Source of the DNA: Nakamurella sp040546275
GTDB taxonomy: Bacteria > Actinomycetota > Actinomycetes > Mycobacteriales > Nakamurellaceae
Assembly (NCBI RefSeq): GCF_040546275.1
Contig: NZ_JBEPNO010000026.1
Span: 1 to 64,000, forward strand
Direction: 5' to 3'
Length of the DNA stretch: 64,000 nucleotides
This document shows positions 1 to 8,427 of the stretch, piece by piece. Numbering within the stretch: position 1 is the stretch's first letter; each line of letters starts with the position of its first letter. Made by a program: the position numbers and the translations under genes. The notes beneath the pieces are model-generated. The model did not search any database. It saw only the letters and a list, made by a program, of their open reading frames with translations, and was not told the DNA's origin.

Positions 1-95
1 GGGCGCTTTGACGAACCCGCGTTGGGGCTCAACCCCGCGACACCACCAGATCTATCGCGCAGAGGGAAGGGCCAGCATCTCAAGAAAGATCGAGG

Positions 96-317
96 TTAGG
101 ACTCGTAGCCTGGCCGGAATCTGCGCTGCATCATGTCGGTGGCCCGATCGTGGCGCTCCCACGCCTCGGACACTTCCGCCTCGGTGGCATCGGGCTTGCA
201 CGCGACCTGCAGAACGTTCGCGTTGGCGGCTTCCCATTCGGTTGAGGGGTCGGGTACCTGGTCCGGAAGATTCTCAGCAGTCATCTGCGACCAATACCCG
301 ACATTGTCAGACCACAA
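96..317 (-). CDS. Small acidic hypothetical protein
   Basis: A short frame of 73 codons read from a GTG, or 62 from the internal ATG at 284. The product is hydrophilic and acidic, has no membrane segment, and ends in an Arg/Tyr-rich tail. The codons keep G/C at third positions, which argues for real coding rather than a chance frame. An AGGTGAGG-like stretch lies about 10 nt before the GTG at 317, whereas the ATG at 284 has no visible ribosome site. I do not recognise the family. It stands alone; nothing nearby suggests a function. Confidence 0.45.
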   Translation of the reverse strand: MWSDNVGYWSQMTAENLPDQVPDPSTEWEAANANVLQVACKPDATEAEVSEAWERHDRATDMMQRRFRPGYES

Positions 318-771
318 ACGCCAGACCTCACCTATCCGGTTGACCTTGCTCGCACTCGTTCTGTTGATTCATTCGGTTCATCGTGCCGACGGACCGGGCT
401 CGTTCGATCGTCCGTGGTTTTCGACTGTCCGGTGATCGACGCCGTCGGCAACTTATATCAGGGGGCTGACGACAGACCTGAGGAGCGGGCATCAGCTGAA
501 CCAGCGCCGGACACTCCGTCCGCAGAGTGTCCCCCGCTCCATGATGAGTCTGGTGGTCAGCGTCGGCTCCGATCACCGGGAGCGGCCAGCGCGTCAGTCC
601 CGTCTGCATGACGTCCCGCTGCTGCCCGGGTGCACGTCGGGCTGAGATTGCGCAATGCCGCGACCGGGTACAGATTGGCCGCAGCATCTGATCGGCCCCC
701 GACGGGGAGCCTGCAGAATGGCCGATACCGGTCGCTGCACGGACACAGCCAAGTAGGGAGCCCCACCACCC
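318..771. other. No gene recognised
   Basis: Open frames exist on both strands, but their translations are Arg/Pro-rich or compositionally biased, typical of out-of-frame high-GC DNA. No RNA gene, repeat or convincing promoter was seen. Confidence 0.5.
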
Positions 772-1053
772 ATGGATGAGCACGAAAAGGCCAGGGCCGA
801 GCAGGACGTCATCGCCACCACCGAAAGTTACGGCGGGCCGGTCGACGAAAAGCAACTAGCCGAGGTCTACCTCGCTCCGTCGGCCGCAGGCGAGACGTGG
901 ACAGGCTCCGGTGATCAGACCGAGAGTGCGGCCAGTGACTCGCATGATGGCGCTGCGCCCGACGTGACAAGTGATCCTGCAAAGACTGACGCACCCGGCA
1001 CCGATTGGACGGACGAGGGAGGAGCGACTCCCCAGGGGTCGGCTCAGCGCTGA
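772..1053 (+). CDS. Small acidic, disordered hypothetical protein
   Basis: Ninety-three residues rich in Asp, Glu, Ser, Thr and Gly, with few hydrophobic residues, so probably disordered and soluble. It starts at an ATG preceded by a purine run (the AGTAGGGAG region, about 12 nt upstream). Many actinomycetes encode short acidic proteins of this kind, often called stress-related, but I cannot assign a family. There is no operon partner: the next gene is far off and on the other strand. Coding is supported by start position and codon composition only. Confidence 0.45.
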   Translation: MDEHEKARAEQDVIATTESYGGPVDEKQLAEVYLAPSAAGETWTGSGDQTESAASDSHDGAAPDVTSDPAKTDAPGTDWTDEGGATPQGSAQR

Positions 1054-1423
1054 ACGACTTTCCGAAGTGTTCAGTGCCACGCTGCGTGGCTGAACTGCGC
1101 TGGCATCGCCTCCAACCTCACTCGCGCTGCCGCCGCGTACACCGGCACCGCGTTGGGCAAGGCCCGCACCGCCACCGTCCGCCCGTCTGATCAACATTTC
1201 CGCCCCGCATCGGCTCCCGACCGCAGATCGGCCCATCACCCTGCCCGCGCCGGGTGACACCAACCGAGATGAACAGCACGATTTCAAGATCAACTCGACC
1301 CGGCATGGTGGATCGAGGCTCAATGTGAGACCACGCCGATGAAGGAACATCGGTAGGGCGCCGCCCGCATCGGGTACCCCTGGCTTGCTGCAAGGATTCG
1401 TCCAGGGCGGGCAGGTTGAATTT
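1054..1423. other. No gene recognised
   Basis: A 370-nt stretch between a plus-strand gene and the 3' end of the minus-strand TetR gene. Open frames here look like noise. No clear terminator hairpin was found. Confidence 0.5.
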
Positions 1424-2122
1424 CTACGGGTGCAGCACTGCGCCGGCGACGAGGCAGTCGAGGTGGGCGTCCAGCAGCGCCAGGCCGCCGTCCTCGAGCA
1501 GTTCACGCGGCAGGCTTGCGGTGGAGGTGAGCGTCGCGTAGCCGTGGACCACGGTGTACGCGGTCAGGGCCGCGACCCGCACCTGCACCACCGATGTGGT
1601 GTCTCCGATCGCGGTGGACCAGGCTTTGATCTGGCGTCGGAGCGTCGGGCTGACCTGCATGGTCGACGGGGGTGGCGGCGCAAGTTCCAGTGCGGCCAGC
1701 AGCGGCGCCATCAGCGCCCGGACCGCGCGGTCCTTGGCCGGCAGCACACCGGCACGGTCCTTCAGTCGGGCTGCGGTCCGGCTGTGCGCCAGTGCGAACT
1801 GGTCGGCGTGGGCGTTCGCCCACGTCACGTAACGGTGCGCTGCGGACCGGAAAGCCGCGACAGGATCCCCCTGCGCATCGCCCGGCGCGGACACATCCAG
1901 CGCCAGGGAGTCGAAGGTCGCGACGATGAGTCTGGCCAGCAGGTCATCGCGGGCCGGGAAGTAGTAGTGGACCCCGCTGGCGGCCATGCCCAGATCTGCG
2001 GCGAGCCCGCGCAGCGTCACGCTGTCCGGGCCCCGTTCGGCCAGGACGTGGACCGCCTGGTCGAGGATCTCCCGCTCGACCCGTTCTCGCCGGTGTTGGA
2101 TCCTGGCGCCTGACGTGGGCAT
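1424..2122 (-). CDS. TetR family transcriptional regulator
   Basis: A 232-residue one-component repressor. The N-terminal helix-turn-helix spans about residues 15-60 (RGLAADLGMAASGVHYYFPA, with the family's Y-F signature), followed by an all-helical ligand/dimer domain typical of the larger TetR subgroup. I chose the ATG at 2122. A GTG at 2158 would put the first codons inside the palindrome at 2141-2156, which is better explained as the operator. The gene is divergent from an SRPBCC protein at 2180, the usual arrangement of a TetR repressor and its target. The ligand is unknown. Confidence 0.9.
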   Translation of the reverse strand: MPTSGARIQHRRERVEREILDQAVHVLAERGPDSVTLRGLAADLGMAASGVHYYFPARDDLLARLIVATFDSLALDVSAPGDAQGDPVAAFRSAAHRYVTWANAHADQFALAHSRTAARLKDRAGVLPAKDRAVRALMAPLLAALELAPPPPSTMQVSPTLRRQIKAWSTAIGDTTSVVQVRVAALTAYTVVHGYATLTSTASLPRELLEDGGLALLDAHLDCLVAGAVLHP

Positions 2123-2140
2123 CCCGCTGGCGTAGACGTA

Positions 2141-2156
2141 GCTCAAACAGTTGAGC
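2141..2156. promoter_or_regulatory. Palindromic operator between tetR and SRPBCC gene
   Basis: GCTCAAACAGTTGAGC is a perfect inverted repeat (GCTCAA / TTGAGC, 4-nt centre). A further partial GCTCAA half-site follows at 2160-2165. It lies in the 57-nt gap between the divergent starts, as expected for a TetR dimer site controlling both genes. The assignment is inferred from position and symmetry. Confidence 0.65.
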
Positions 2157-2179
2157 ACTGCTCAAATTGGAGTTGGGGC

Positions 2180-2620
2180 ATGGTGTGGTCGATCGAGGTT
2201 GAGAGAACGACGAGTGCGCCGCCGGAGCGGCTCTGGGCCTGGTACGAGGCGACCGACCGGGCACCGGAGTGGGATCCGCTCATCGGCCGGATCCGCCCCG
2301 ACGGGCCGTTCGGGTTGGGCGCCACGGGGCGGAACAAGCCCCGGACGGGCCCGTCGGTGCGTTACGTCGTCACCGAGTACGAGCAGCTGGCCGGCTACAT
2401 CGAGGTTTCCCGGGCGCCGGGTGCGTCCATGGCCTTCGGTCATCGCATCACCGACTGCGGCGGCGGTCGGTGGCGGGTTCGCCACGACGTCGTGTGCTCC
2501 GGCCCGCTGAGCGCGGTGTACCGGCTCGTGTTGTCCCGTTCCTATCGGACAGGTATGGCGAGCGCGCTGGACGGCCTCATCCGGCTCGCCGAGGCCAGTG
2601 GACCCCACGACCGGAGCTGA
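2180..2620 (+). CDS. SRPBCC family protein (polyketide cyclase/START-like)
   Basis: A cytosolic 146-residue protein with the SRPBCC opening pattern: an N-terminal strand with SAPPERLWAWYEA, then a W-D-P segment. The long C-terminal helix (about residues 110-140) closes the hydrophobic cavity. Such proteins bind small hydrophobic ligands or act as cyclases and toxin-antitoxin-like factors; the substrate cannot be read from sequence. TTGGAG sits 7 nt before the ATG. It is divergent from the TetR gene and shares its operator, so it is probably repressed by that TetR and induced by the ligand it binds or modifies. Confidence 0.85.
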   Translation: MVWSIEVERTTSAPPERLWAWYEATDRAPEWDPLIGRIRPDGPFGLGATGRNKPRTGPSVRYVVTEYEQLAGYIEVSRAPGASMAFGHRITDCGGGRWRVRHDVVCSGPLSAVYRLVLSRSYRTGMASALDGLIRLAEASGPHDRS

Positions 2621-2932
2621 CAAGGAGCCGGGACACATCGGTCGAGTCCGGCCGCGGCCGCCCAGAACGGCGCGCCGGGTCGCCGCGCGGGTCCGGCCAG
2701 CCCGCAAATTCAGGGTCTCGACTCGTCCCGCAACTGCCCGGTCGGTCGCATCGACCACCTGCGTTGCTCGGCTTTTGGCCTCCGTAAACCGGAGCGGCTA
2801 TATCGGCAGATCGCCGCCAAAGACCGGCAGGTTCAGAAACGCTCTACACCTTGGATTGCGATGAGCCATTCGGTGTCGAGTCGGAACACAGTACGGCCGC
2901 TGGTGCAGCGGCCGGATGATGGCTGCGCCGGC
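2621..2932. other. Convergent intergenic gap
   Basis: This 312-nt gap separates the ends of two convergent genes. It has only short imperfect hairpins (for example CTCCG/CGGAG near 2780) and no strong terminator or gene that I can support. Confidence 0.4.
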
Positions 2933-4294
2933 TCAGCCGACCGTGCACATGTCCATGGCGACCAGCGCCAGGGTTCGCGCGGTGGTGAGTACTTCGTCGA
3001 TGGGCACCATTTCGCGTGGTCCGTGTGCCAGGGCCGCGTCGCCTGGTCCGTAGTGGACCGTGGGGACTCCGCCGATGCCGTTCATCAGTCGGAGGTCGCT
3101 GCCGTAGGGCGCTCCCCATGTCTGCTGCCGGTGAGGGGAGACGGCTGAATGGGCGCGGCGCAGAGCGGTGATCACCGAGGTGTCGAGGTCGGTGCGGCCG
3201 GGGAGGAACTGCCCGCCCCACCACTGGATGTCGACGGGGTGGTCCCGCAACCAGGCATCACTGTCGCACGCCGCCCGGATGGCGGCGACAAATTCGTTGC
3301 GGGCGTGTTCGTCGGTTTCGTCAAGGGCGACGCCGTAGCGCCCTTCGGCGGTCAGCAGGTCCGGCACCGAGGAGGACCAGTCGCCGGAGTTCACTCGTCC
3401 GATCTCGATCGGATAGGCGATGTCCCACCGTGCCATGAGCGGGTCCGGGTTGCGGTTGCGGTCCGTTTCCAGGCTGCGTAGCGCCTGGAAGATGGGCAGG
3501 AATTTCTCGATCGCGCTGATGCCGGACGTGCGGCGGGAGGCGTGGGCGGCCTGGCCCTTGATGGTAAGACGGAAGGTCAGTGAGCCGGCGTTGGCCGGGA
3601 CGACGTCCAGCGAGGTGGGTTCGGGAATGATGCAAGCGTCGGCGCGCCACCCACGGGCCAGGCTGGCGAAGGTGCCAAGGCCACCGTCCTCTTCCCCCTG
3701 GACGCTGGACAGCAGCAGGTCACCGCGTAGCGGCACCCGAAGGTCGGTGACGGCCCGGACCGCCCACAGTGCCGCGATGACACCACCTTTCATGTCGCAG
3801 GCGCCACGCCCGCGGACGGCATCGTGGGACACGGTGCCGGCAAACGGGCTCAGCCCGTCCCACGCACCCAGGTCACCGGGCGGGACGACATCGACGTGGA
3901 CGTTGAGCATCAATGACGGTCCGTCGCCTTTGCCGTGAGCTACGCCGACGAGTCCCCAGGCCTCGGTGCGCTCTACCTCGACCCCCGGGAAGCCCGGCGT
4001 AGCGATTGTCTGCGCGAGAGGGATCTGCCAATGGTCGACATCCAGGCCGAGTCCGGTGAGCTGTGCCGCCATATCGCCCTGGATCGAGTTCTCGTCGTCG
4101 GAACCGGAGATGCTGGGAATTCTGATCAGTTCTCTGAGCGATCCGACGATCTGCCTAGCATGGTCATCGATGTATTGAAGAACCTGCGGGCGCCAGAGGT
4201 CCAGCGCATGGGTGGTGGGCGGCGTGGTCATGGTGGACGGTCCTTGTTCGACGTGAGCGGCTGAGAGTGGTTGCTGGACTTGGCTTTTGGTCAT
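2933..4294 (-). CDS. M20 family metallopeptidase (ArgE/DapE/dipeptidase-like)
   Basis: A zinc-dependent amidohydrolase of about 430-453 residues that probably hydrolyses dipeptides or N-acyl amino acids in the cytoplasm. M20 signatures are present in order: HVDVVPPGD (metal His/Asp), GRGACDMKGG (bridging Asp), GEEDGG (catalytic Glu and metal Glu), then the dimerisation lid with GQAAHASRR, and a C-terminal VHYGPGD segment carrying the last metal His. Two starts are possible. The ATG at 4294 overlaps the oppF stop by ATGA, like every other junction of the operon; the ATG at 4231 has AAGGA 9 nt upstream. It is the last gene of the operon, so it probably processes the imported peptides. Confidence 0.92.
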   Translation of the reverse strand: MTKSQVQQPLSAAHVEQGPSTMTTPPTTHALDLWRPQVLQYIDDHARQIVGSLRELIRIPSISGSDDENSIQGDMAAQLTGLGLDVDHWQIPLAQTIATPGFPGVEVERTEAWGLVGVAHGKGDGPSLMLNVHVDVVPPGDLGAWDGLSPFAGTVSHDAVRGRGACDMKGGVIAALWAVRAVTDLRVPLRGDLLLSSVQGEEDGGLGTFASLARGWRADACIIPEPTSLDVVPANAGSLTFRLTIKGQAAHASRRTSGISAIEKFLPIFQALRSLETDRNRNPDPLMARWDIAYPIEIGRVNSGDWSSSVPDLLTAEGRYGVALDETDEHARNEFVAAIRAACDSDAWLRDHPVDIQWWGGQFLPGRTDLDTSVITALRRAHSAVSPHRQQTWGAPYGSDLRLMNGIGGVPTVHYGPGDAALAHGPREMVPIDEVLTTARTLALVAMDMCTVG

Positions 4295-5280
4295 TCGGTC
4301 GATAGTGGGTAGTGGCAGGCCACCTTGCGGCCCAGTGGGCCGCGGCCGGTCAGTGCGGGCTCTTCGGTGCGGCAGCGGTCGGTGCTGATCGGGCAGCGGG
4401 GGTGGAATCGGCATCCGGACGGGGGGTTCACCGGGCTCGGCACGTCGCCGGTGAGCGCGGCCCGGGGGGCGCGGGGGCCGGGGGAGACGACCGGCACGGG
4501 AACCGCGGCCAGTAGTGCCCGTGTGTACGGATGCATGGGCCTTTCGACGAGATCTTCGGTCGGGCCGATCTCCACGATCTTGCCCAGGTACATCACGGCG
4601 ATGCGATCCGAGATCTGCCGGACTACCGACAGGTCGTGCGCGATGAAGATGTACGTCAGGCCAAGCTTCTTCTGCAGGTCCATGAACAGATTGATCACCT
4701 GCGCCTGTATGGACACATCCAACGCGGATACCGGTTCGTCGGCGACGATGAGATCGGGCTGGGCGGCCAAGGCGCGGGCGATCCCGATCCGTTGCCGTTG
4801 TCCGCCGGAGAATTCGTGCGGAAACCTGTGCGCGTGCTCGGGTTGCAAACCGACCAGTTCGAGCAATTCCCGGACGCGTGCGGCAATCGCTGCTTTCGTC
4901 GGGTTGTCCGCGGTGCGCAGGGTCAGGTTGATGCTCGATTCGATGCGTTGTCGGGGGTTGAGGGAGGAATACGGGTCCTGGAAAACCATTTGCATACGTT
5001 GCCGCAGGGGCCGTAGGCGACGCTGGCCCAGCCGGGAGATGTCAGTTCCCGCCACTTCCACGGTGCCGGAGCTGAGCTCGGTGAGCCGGACGATGCACCG
5101 TCCCAAGGTGGACTTCCCGCAGCCTGATTCTCCCACCAGGCCAAGGGTTTCTCCGGTGAACACGTCGAGGCTCACGCCGTCGACGGCTCGTAGCACCGCG
5201 CGCCGACCTCGATCACCTTTCACCGGGAAGCTCTTCCGCACATCTTGCAACCGCACCAACACCGGTCGTTCCTGGTTCAT
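4291..5280 (-). CDS. oppF: Oligopeptide ABC transporter ATP-binding protein
   Basis: The second ATPase of an Opp/Dpp importer, 329 residues, membrane-associated. Walker A GESGCGKST, signature FSGGQRQRIGIARAL and Walker B LIVADEPVSALD are intact. The C-terminal oligopeptide-transporter extension has the Cys pattern (RFHPRCP...C...C) typical of OppF/DppF proteins. The start is the ATG at 5280, overlapping the oppD TGA by 4 nt; upstream in-frame residues are Arg/Pro-rich read-through of the other frame. It pairs with OppD to power OppB/OppC. The transported peptide is not determined. Confidence 0.96.
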   Translation of the reverse strand: MNQERPVLVRLQDVRKSFPVKGDRGRRAVLRAVDGVSLDVFTGETLGLVGESGCGKSTLGRCIVRLTELSSGTVEVAGTDISRLGQRRLRPLRQRMQMVFQDPYSSLNPRQRIESSINLTLRTADNPTKAAIAARVRELLELVGLQPEHAHRFPHEFSGGQRQRIGIARALAAQPDLIVADEPVSALDVSIQAQVINLFMDLQKKLGLTYIFIAHDLSVVRQISDRIAVMYLGKIVEIGPTEDLVERPMHPYTRALLAAVPVPVVSPGPRAPRAALTGDVPSPVNPPSGCRFHPRCPISTDRCRTEEPALTGRGPLGRKVACHYPLSTE

Positions 5281-6329
5281 CACAACAGATCGGTCCCTTC
5301 GGTCCCGGTGGCGTCGCCGACAGGGACTGCTCGGTGGTCGGCAACCGTCAGATCCAGGTGGCAGGCGACCTGGTGACCGGCGTCGCCGACCGTCCGCAGT
5401 TCGGGTTGGGTGGAGCACGCGTCGAACCGGTGGGGACAGCGCGCAGCGAAAACGCAACCAGGGGCTATGTTCCCGGCGCTGGCCGGTGTGCCGGCGATAC
5501 TGGGGAGTCGGGCGGGCCGGGGCTGGTCGAGCCGAGGTATCGAGGCAAGTAGCCCCGCAGTGTAGGGGTGATGCGGGTCATTGAATATATCCGTTGTGGT
5601 GCCGTGTTCGACTACGTTCCCGCCGTACATGACCTGCACCCGGTCGGCGATCTCGGCGACTACCCCCATGTCGTGGGTGACCAGGACGACCGCCATGCCG
5701 GTGTCGGCCCGCAGGTCGAAGATCAGTTGCAGGATCTGCGATTGCACCGTGACGTCCAGCGCGGTGGTCGGCTCGTCGGCGATGAGGATCTTCGGGCGGC
5801 AGGAGAGCGCCAGCGCGATCATCACCCGTTGCCGAAGGCCACCGGACAGTTCGTGCGGATAGTTGTCGATGCGGCGACCCGGGTCTCCGATGCCGACCGC
5901 GGTCAGCAACCGCAGCGTCTCGGTGCGTGCCTGGCGGCGGGAGAGGTTGCGGTGCGCCCTGAGCTGCTCGGCGATCTGCCATCCCACCCGGTACACCGGG
6001 TTCAGGGCGGTCATCGGGTCCTGGAAGATCATGGCTATACCCGCGCCCCGCACCGCCCGCATCTGCCTGGCGGGTAGGTCGAGCAGTTCGCGGCCCTGGA
6101 ATTTGATGCTGCCTTCGTAGGTGACGGCTTTCTCGTCCAGCAGCCGCATCACGCTGAGCATCGTGACGCTCTTGCCGGATCCGGATTCGCCGACGATGCA
6201 GAGCACTTCGTTGGCCTGGACTGTCAGGGCTACGCCCTGGACGACGGTGACGGTGCCACGTTCGGTGCGGATGTGCACCCGCAGGTCCTGGACGTCGAGC
6301 AACGATGGTGGCGTGGTGCTGGTGTTCAT
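5280..6329 (-). CDS. oppD: Oligopeptide ABC transporter ATP-binding protein
   Basis: The first ATPase of the pair, 349 residues. Walker A GESGSGKSV, signature LSGGLRQRVMIALAL and Walker B ILIADEPTTALD are intact, and the C-terminal Opp extension with clustered Cys (CVFAARCPHRFDAC) is present. It begins at the ATG at 6329, overlapping the oppB stop by ATGA, and ends at 5280 overlapping oppF the same way. The long upstream extension of the frame is noncoding read-through of oppB. Function follows from family and neighbours: ATP hydrolysis for peptide uptake. Confidence 0.96.
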   Translation of the reverse strand: MNTSTTPPSLLDVQDLRVHIRTERGTVTVVQGVALTVQANEVLCIVGESGSGKSVTMLSVMRLLDEKAVTYEGSIKFQGRELLDLPARQMRAVRGAGIAMIFQDPMTALNPVYRVGWQIAEQLRAHRNLSRRQARTETLRLLTAVGIGDPGRRIDNYPHELSGGLRQRVMIALALSCRPKILIADEPTTALDVTVQSQILQLIFDLRADTGMAVVLVTHDMGVVAEIADRVQVMYGGNVVEHGTTTDIFNDPHHPYTAGLLASIPRLDQPRPARLPSIAGTPASAGNIAPGCVFAARCPHRFDACSTQPELRTVGDAGHQVACHLDLTVADHRAVPVGDATGTEGTDLL

Positions 6330-7300
6330 CAGGCCATCCGCACTCTGGGGTCGAGCCGGGCGTACAGGACGTCGACAACGGCGTTCATGATGACCACGAG
6401 GGCACCGCCATAAAGGACTGCGGCCATGATGACGGGCAGGTCCAGCCCGGCCAGGGACTGGAACGTCAGCTGGCCCACCCCGGGGAGGCCGAACACCACT
6501 TCGGCCAGTAGCGCGCCGCCGCCGACCAGCACCCCGAAGTCCAGTGCGAAGAGGCTGGCGAAGGGGCCCAACGACGTGCGGACCGTGTGCCGAAAGACCA
6601 CCCGGACCTCCGAGATACCCTTGGAGCGAGCGGTTCTGACGTAGTCCTGGTGTCCGGCCTCGATGAGGGAGGACCGGAAGATCCGCGCGTACAAACCGAT
6701 GTAGAGCGCGGCCAGGACGATCCACGGGATGATCATGTGTTTGAACCACAGCACCGGGTCCTGCGTGATCGGGGTGTAACCCAAGGGCGGGATCCAGGAG
6801 AAGACTGGCCAGGAGTGAAAGCGGTCCTGGGTGATGAGGTTCGCCACCTGGCCGAGCCAGAACACCGGAATGGAGATGGCGATCAGCGACCCGATCATGA
6901 GTAGCCGGTCGACGATCGAATTCCGCCATACCGCAGCGATCACACCGAGCAGAACACTGCCGCCCACCCACAGCACAGCGGCCCCCAGCACCAGTGACAG
7001 GGTCACCGGCGCGGCGGCGAACAATTCCGGGACCACTTTGACGCCGCGGTTGGTGTAGGACACCAGATCCCGTTTGATCAGCAGGTGATCCATCAACCGC
7101 CAGTACTGCACCGGCAGCGGCTTGTCCAGGCCGAACGTGGCCCGCACCGCAGCCAATGTCTCCGGTGTCGGATTCCGGCCGGCCATCTGCCGGGCCGGGT
7201 CGATGCCGGGAATGGCAAAGAAGATCAGGAACACCAGGACGCTCAAGGCGAACAGCACCCCGACGGTGGAGGCGACCCGGGAGAGCAGAAAGCGAATCAT
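6329..7300 (-). CDS. oppB: Oligopeptide ABC transporter permease
   Basis: An inner-membrane permease of 323 residues with six predicted membrane helices. The N-terminal FLLSRVASTVGVLFALSV segment and the NPTPETLAAVRATFGLDKPL loop are hallmarks of the DppB/OppB class. The EAA loop (YVRTARSKGI) that docks the ATPases lies about residue 225. Its start overlaps the oppC stop by ATGA, and its own stop overlaps oppD. It forms the channel with OppC. Confidence 0.96.
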   Translation of the reverse strand: MIRFLLSRVASTVGVLFALSVLVFLIFFAIPGIDPARQMAGRNPTPETLAAVRATFGLDKPLPVQYWRLMDHLLIKRDLVSYTNRGVKVVPELFAAAPVTLSLVLGAAVLWVGGSVLLGVIAAVWRNSIVDRLLMIGSLIAISIPVFWLGQVANLITQDRFHSWPVFSWIPPLGYTPITQDPVLWFKHMIIPWIVLAALYIGLYARIFRSSLIEAGHQDYVRTARSKGISEVRVVFRHTVRTSLGPFASLFALDFGVLVGGGALLAEVVFGLPGVGQLTFQSLAGLDLPVIMAAVLYGGALVVIMNAVVDVLYARLDPRVRMA

Positions 7301-8427
7301 GACACTCTGGCTGGTGTTTGGCGACCCGGGCGCCGCCGGAATCGTCGTTCCCGGCGCGGCAGCAGACCCCGAGGATCGATGGCGTCCCGGACCCCGTCAC
7401 CGACGATGTTGAGCAGCACGATGGTCAACACCAGCAGTACCCCGGGAGCGATTGACACCAACGGTCGCGTGTAGAGCTGACTCTGGCCGTCGGTGATCAT
7501 GCTGCCCCAGCTGGCGTTGGGGGCCTGGACCCCGATCGACAGGTACGACAGCGAGCTCTCGGTGAGGATGTCGGTGGCGATCATCAGCGGGAGGAAGACG
7601 ATGACGGTGGGAACGACGTTCGGCAGCAGCTCACCGAAGATGACTCTGGACCGCGAAATGCCCTGCCCGATGGCCGCTTCCACAAATTCGCGGCGGCGTA
7701 GGGCCAGGACTTCGCCTCGGACGGGTCGGGCCAGGTAGGGCACGTAGACCAACGAGATGATCAGCACGGGCAGCCACAGGCTGGCCGGGTCCACGGTGAT
7801 CGGGCCGATTTTGAGCCCCTGCAGCAGTAGGACCGTCGACAGCGAGATGGCCAGCAGATACACCGGAAACGCCCACACCAGATCCAGGATGCGGGAGATC
7901 ACCGCGTCCACCCAACCCCCGGCGAAGCCGGCGATCAGGGCCACGATGGTCGCGATGACGGCGGTGATCAACGCGGCGCCGATGCCGACGATCAGGGATG
8001 TCCGCCCGCCGTAGAGCAACCGCGCAGCCACATCCCGGCCCTGCGTGTCGGCGCCGAACAGATAGCGGCCGGTCCAGGTCGGCCCGATGGGCGTCGACCC
8101 CAGACCGGACGCGTTCGGCTCGATCACCGGGACCTGTTGACCGTCGATCGGCGTCGTGCCGGTCAGGTTCGACGTGAACGGCTCGGTGTGGGCGACATAT
8201 CGGGCGTAGAACGGCGCCATGATGCACGCCAGCACCACCACCGCGAACAGGATGGACGCCGTCATGGCAGAACGGTTGCGCCGGAACCGGTGCCAGGCCA
8301 GCAACCACGGACTCCCGCCCTGCCCGACCCCCGCCGCGCCGTCACCTCCGGGCGGCACCGCGACCTCGCCCGCCGTGCCCGGCGCGTGGTCGCCCAGGCC
8401 ACCGGGCACGATCCCGGAAACCGTCAC
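7297..8427 (-). CDS. oppC: Oligopeptide ABC transporter permease
   Basis: The partner permease, about 376 residues if started at the GTG at 8427, which overlaps the TGA of the binding-protein gene (GTGA). The first ~45 residues are a Gly/Pro-rich cytoplasmic lead. OppC_N then follows with LLAWHRFRRNRSAMTASILF. A periplasmic loop precedes the five-helix transport domain, and the EAA loop reads REFVEAAIGQGISRSRVIF. The C-terminal RDAIDPRG is characteristic of DppC/OppC. The long N-terminus could mean a later start, but overlap at every other junction favours 8427. Confidence 0.93.
   Translation of the reverse strand: MTVSGIVPGGLGDHAPGTAGEVAVPPGGDGAAGVGQGGSPWLLAWHRFRRNRSAMTASILFAVVVLACIMAPFYARYVAHTEPFTSNLTGTTPIDGQQVPVIEPNASGLGSTPIGPTWTGRYLFGADTQGRDVAARLLYGGRTSLIVGIGAALITAVIATIVALIAGFAGGWVDAVISRILDLVWAFPVYLLAISLSTVLLLQGLKIGPITVDPASLWLPVLIISLVYVPYLARPVRGEVLALRRREFVEAAIGQGISRSRVIFGELLPNVVPTVIVFLPLMIATDILTESSLSYLSIGVQAPNASWGSMITDGQSQLYTRPLVSIAPGVLLVLTIVLLNIVGDGVRDAIDPRGLLPRRERRFRRRPGRQTPARVS

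Noticed and set aside
4295..5457. N-terminal extensions of M20 (to 4414) and OppF (to 5457)
   Set aside because: The extra residues are Arg/Pro-rich and overlap the body of the upstream gene; the overlapping ATGA starts explain the data better.
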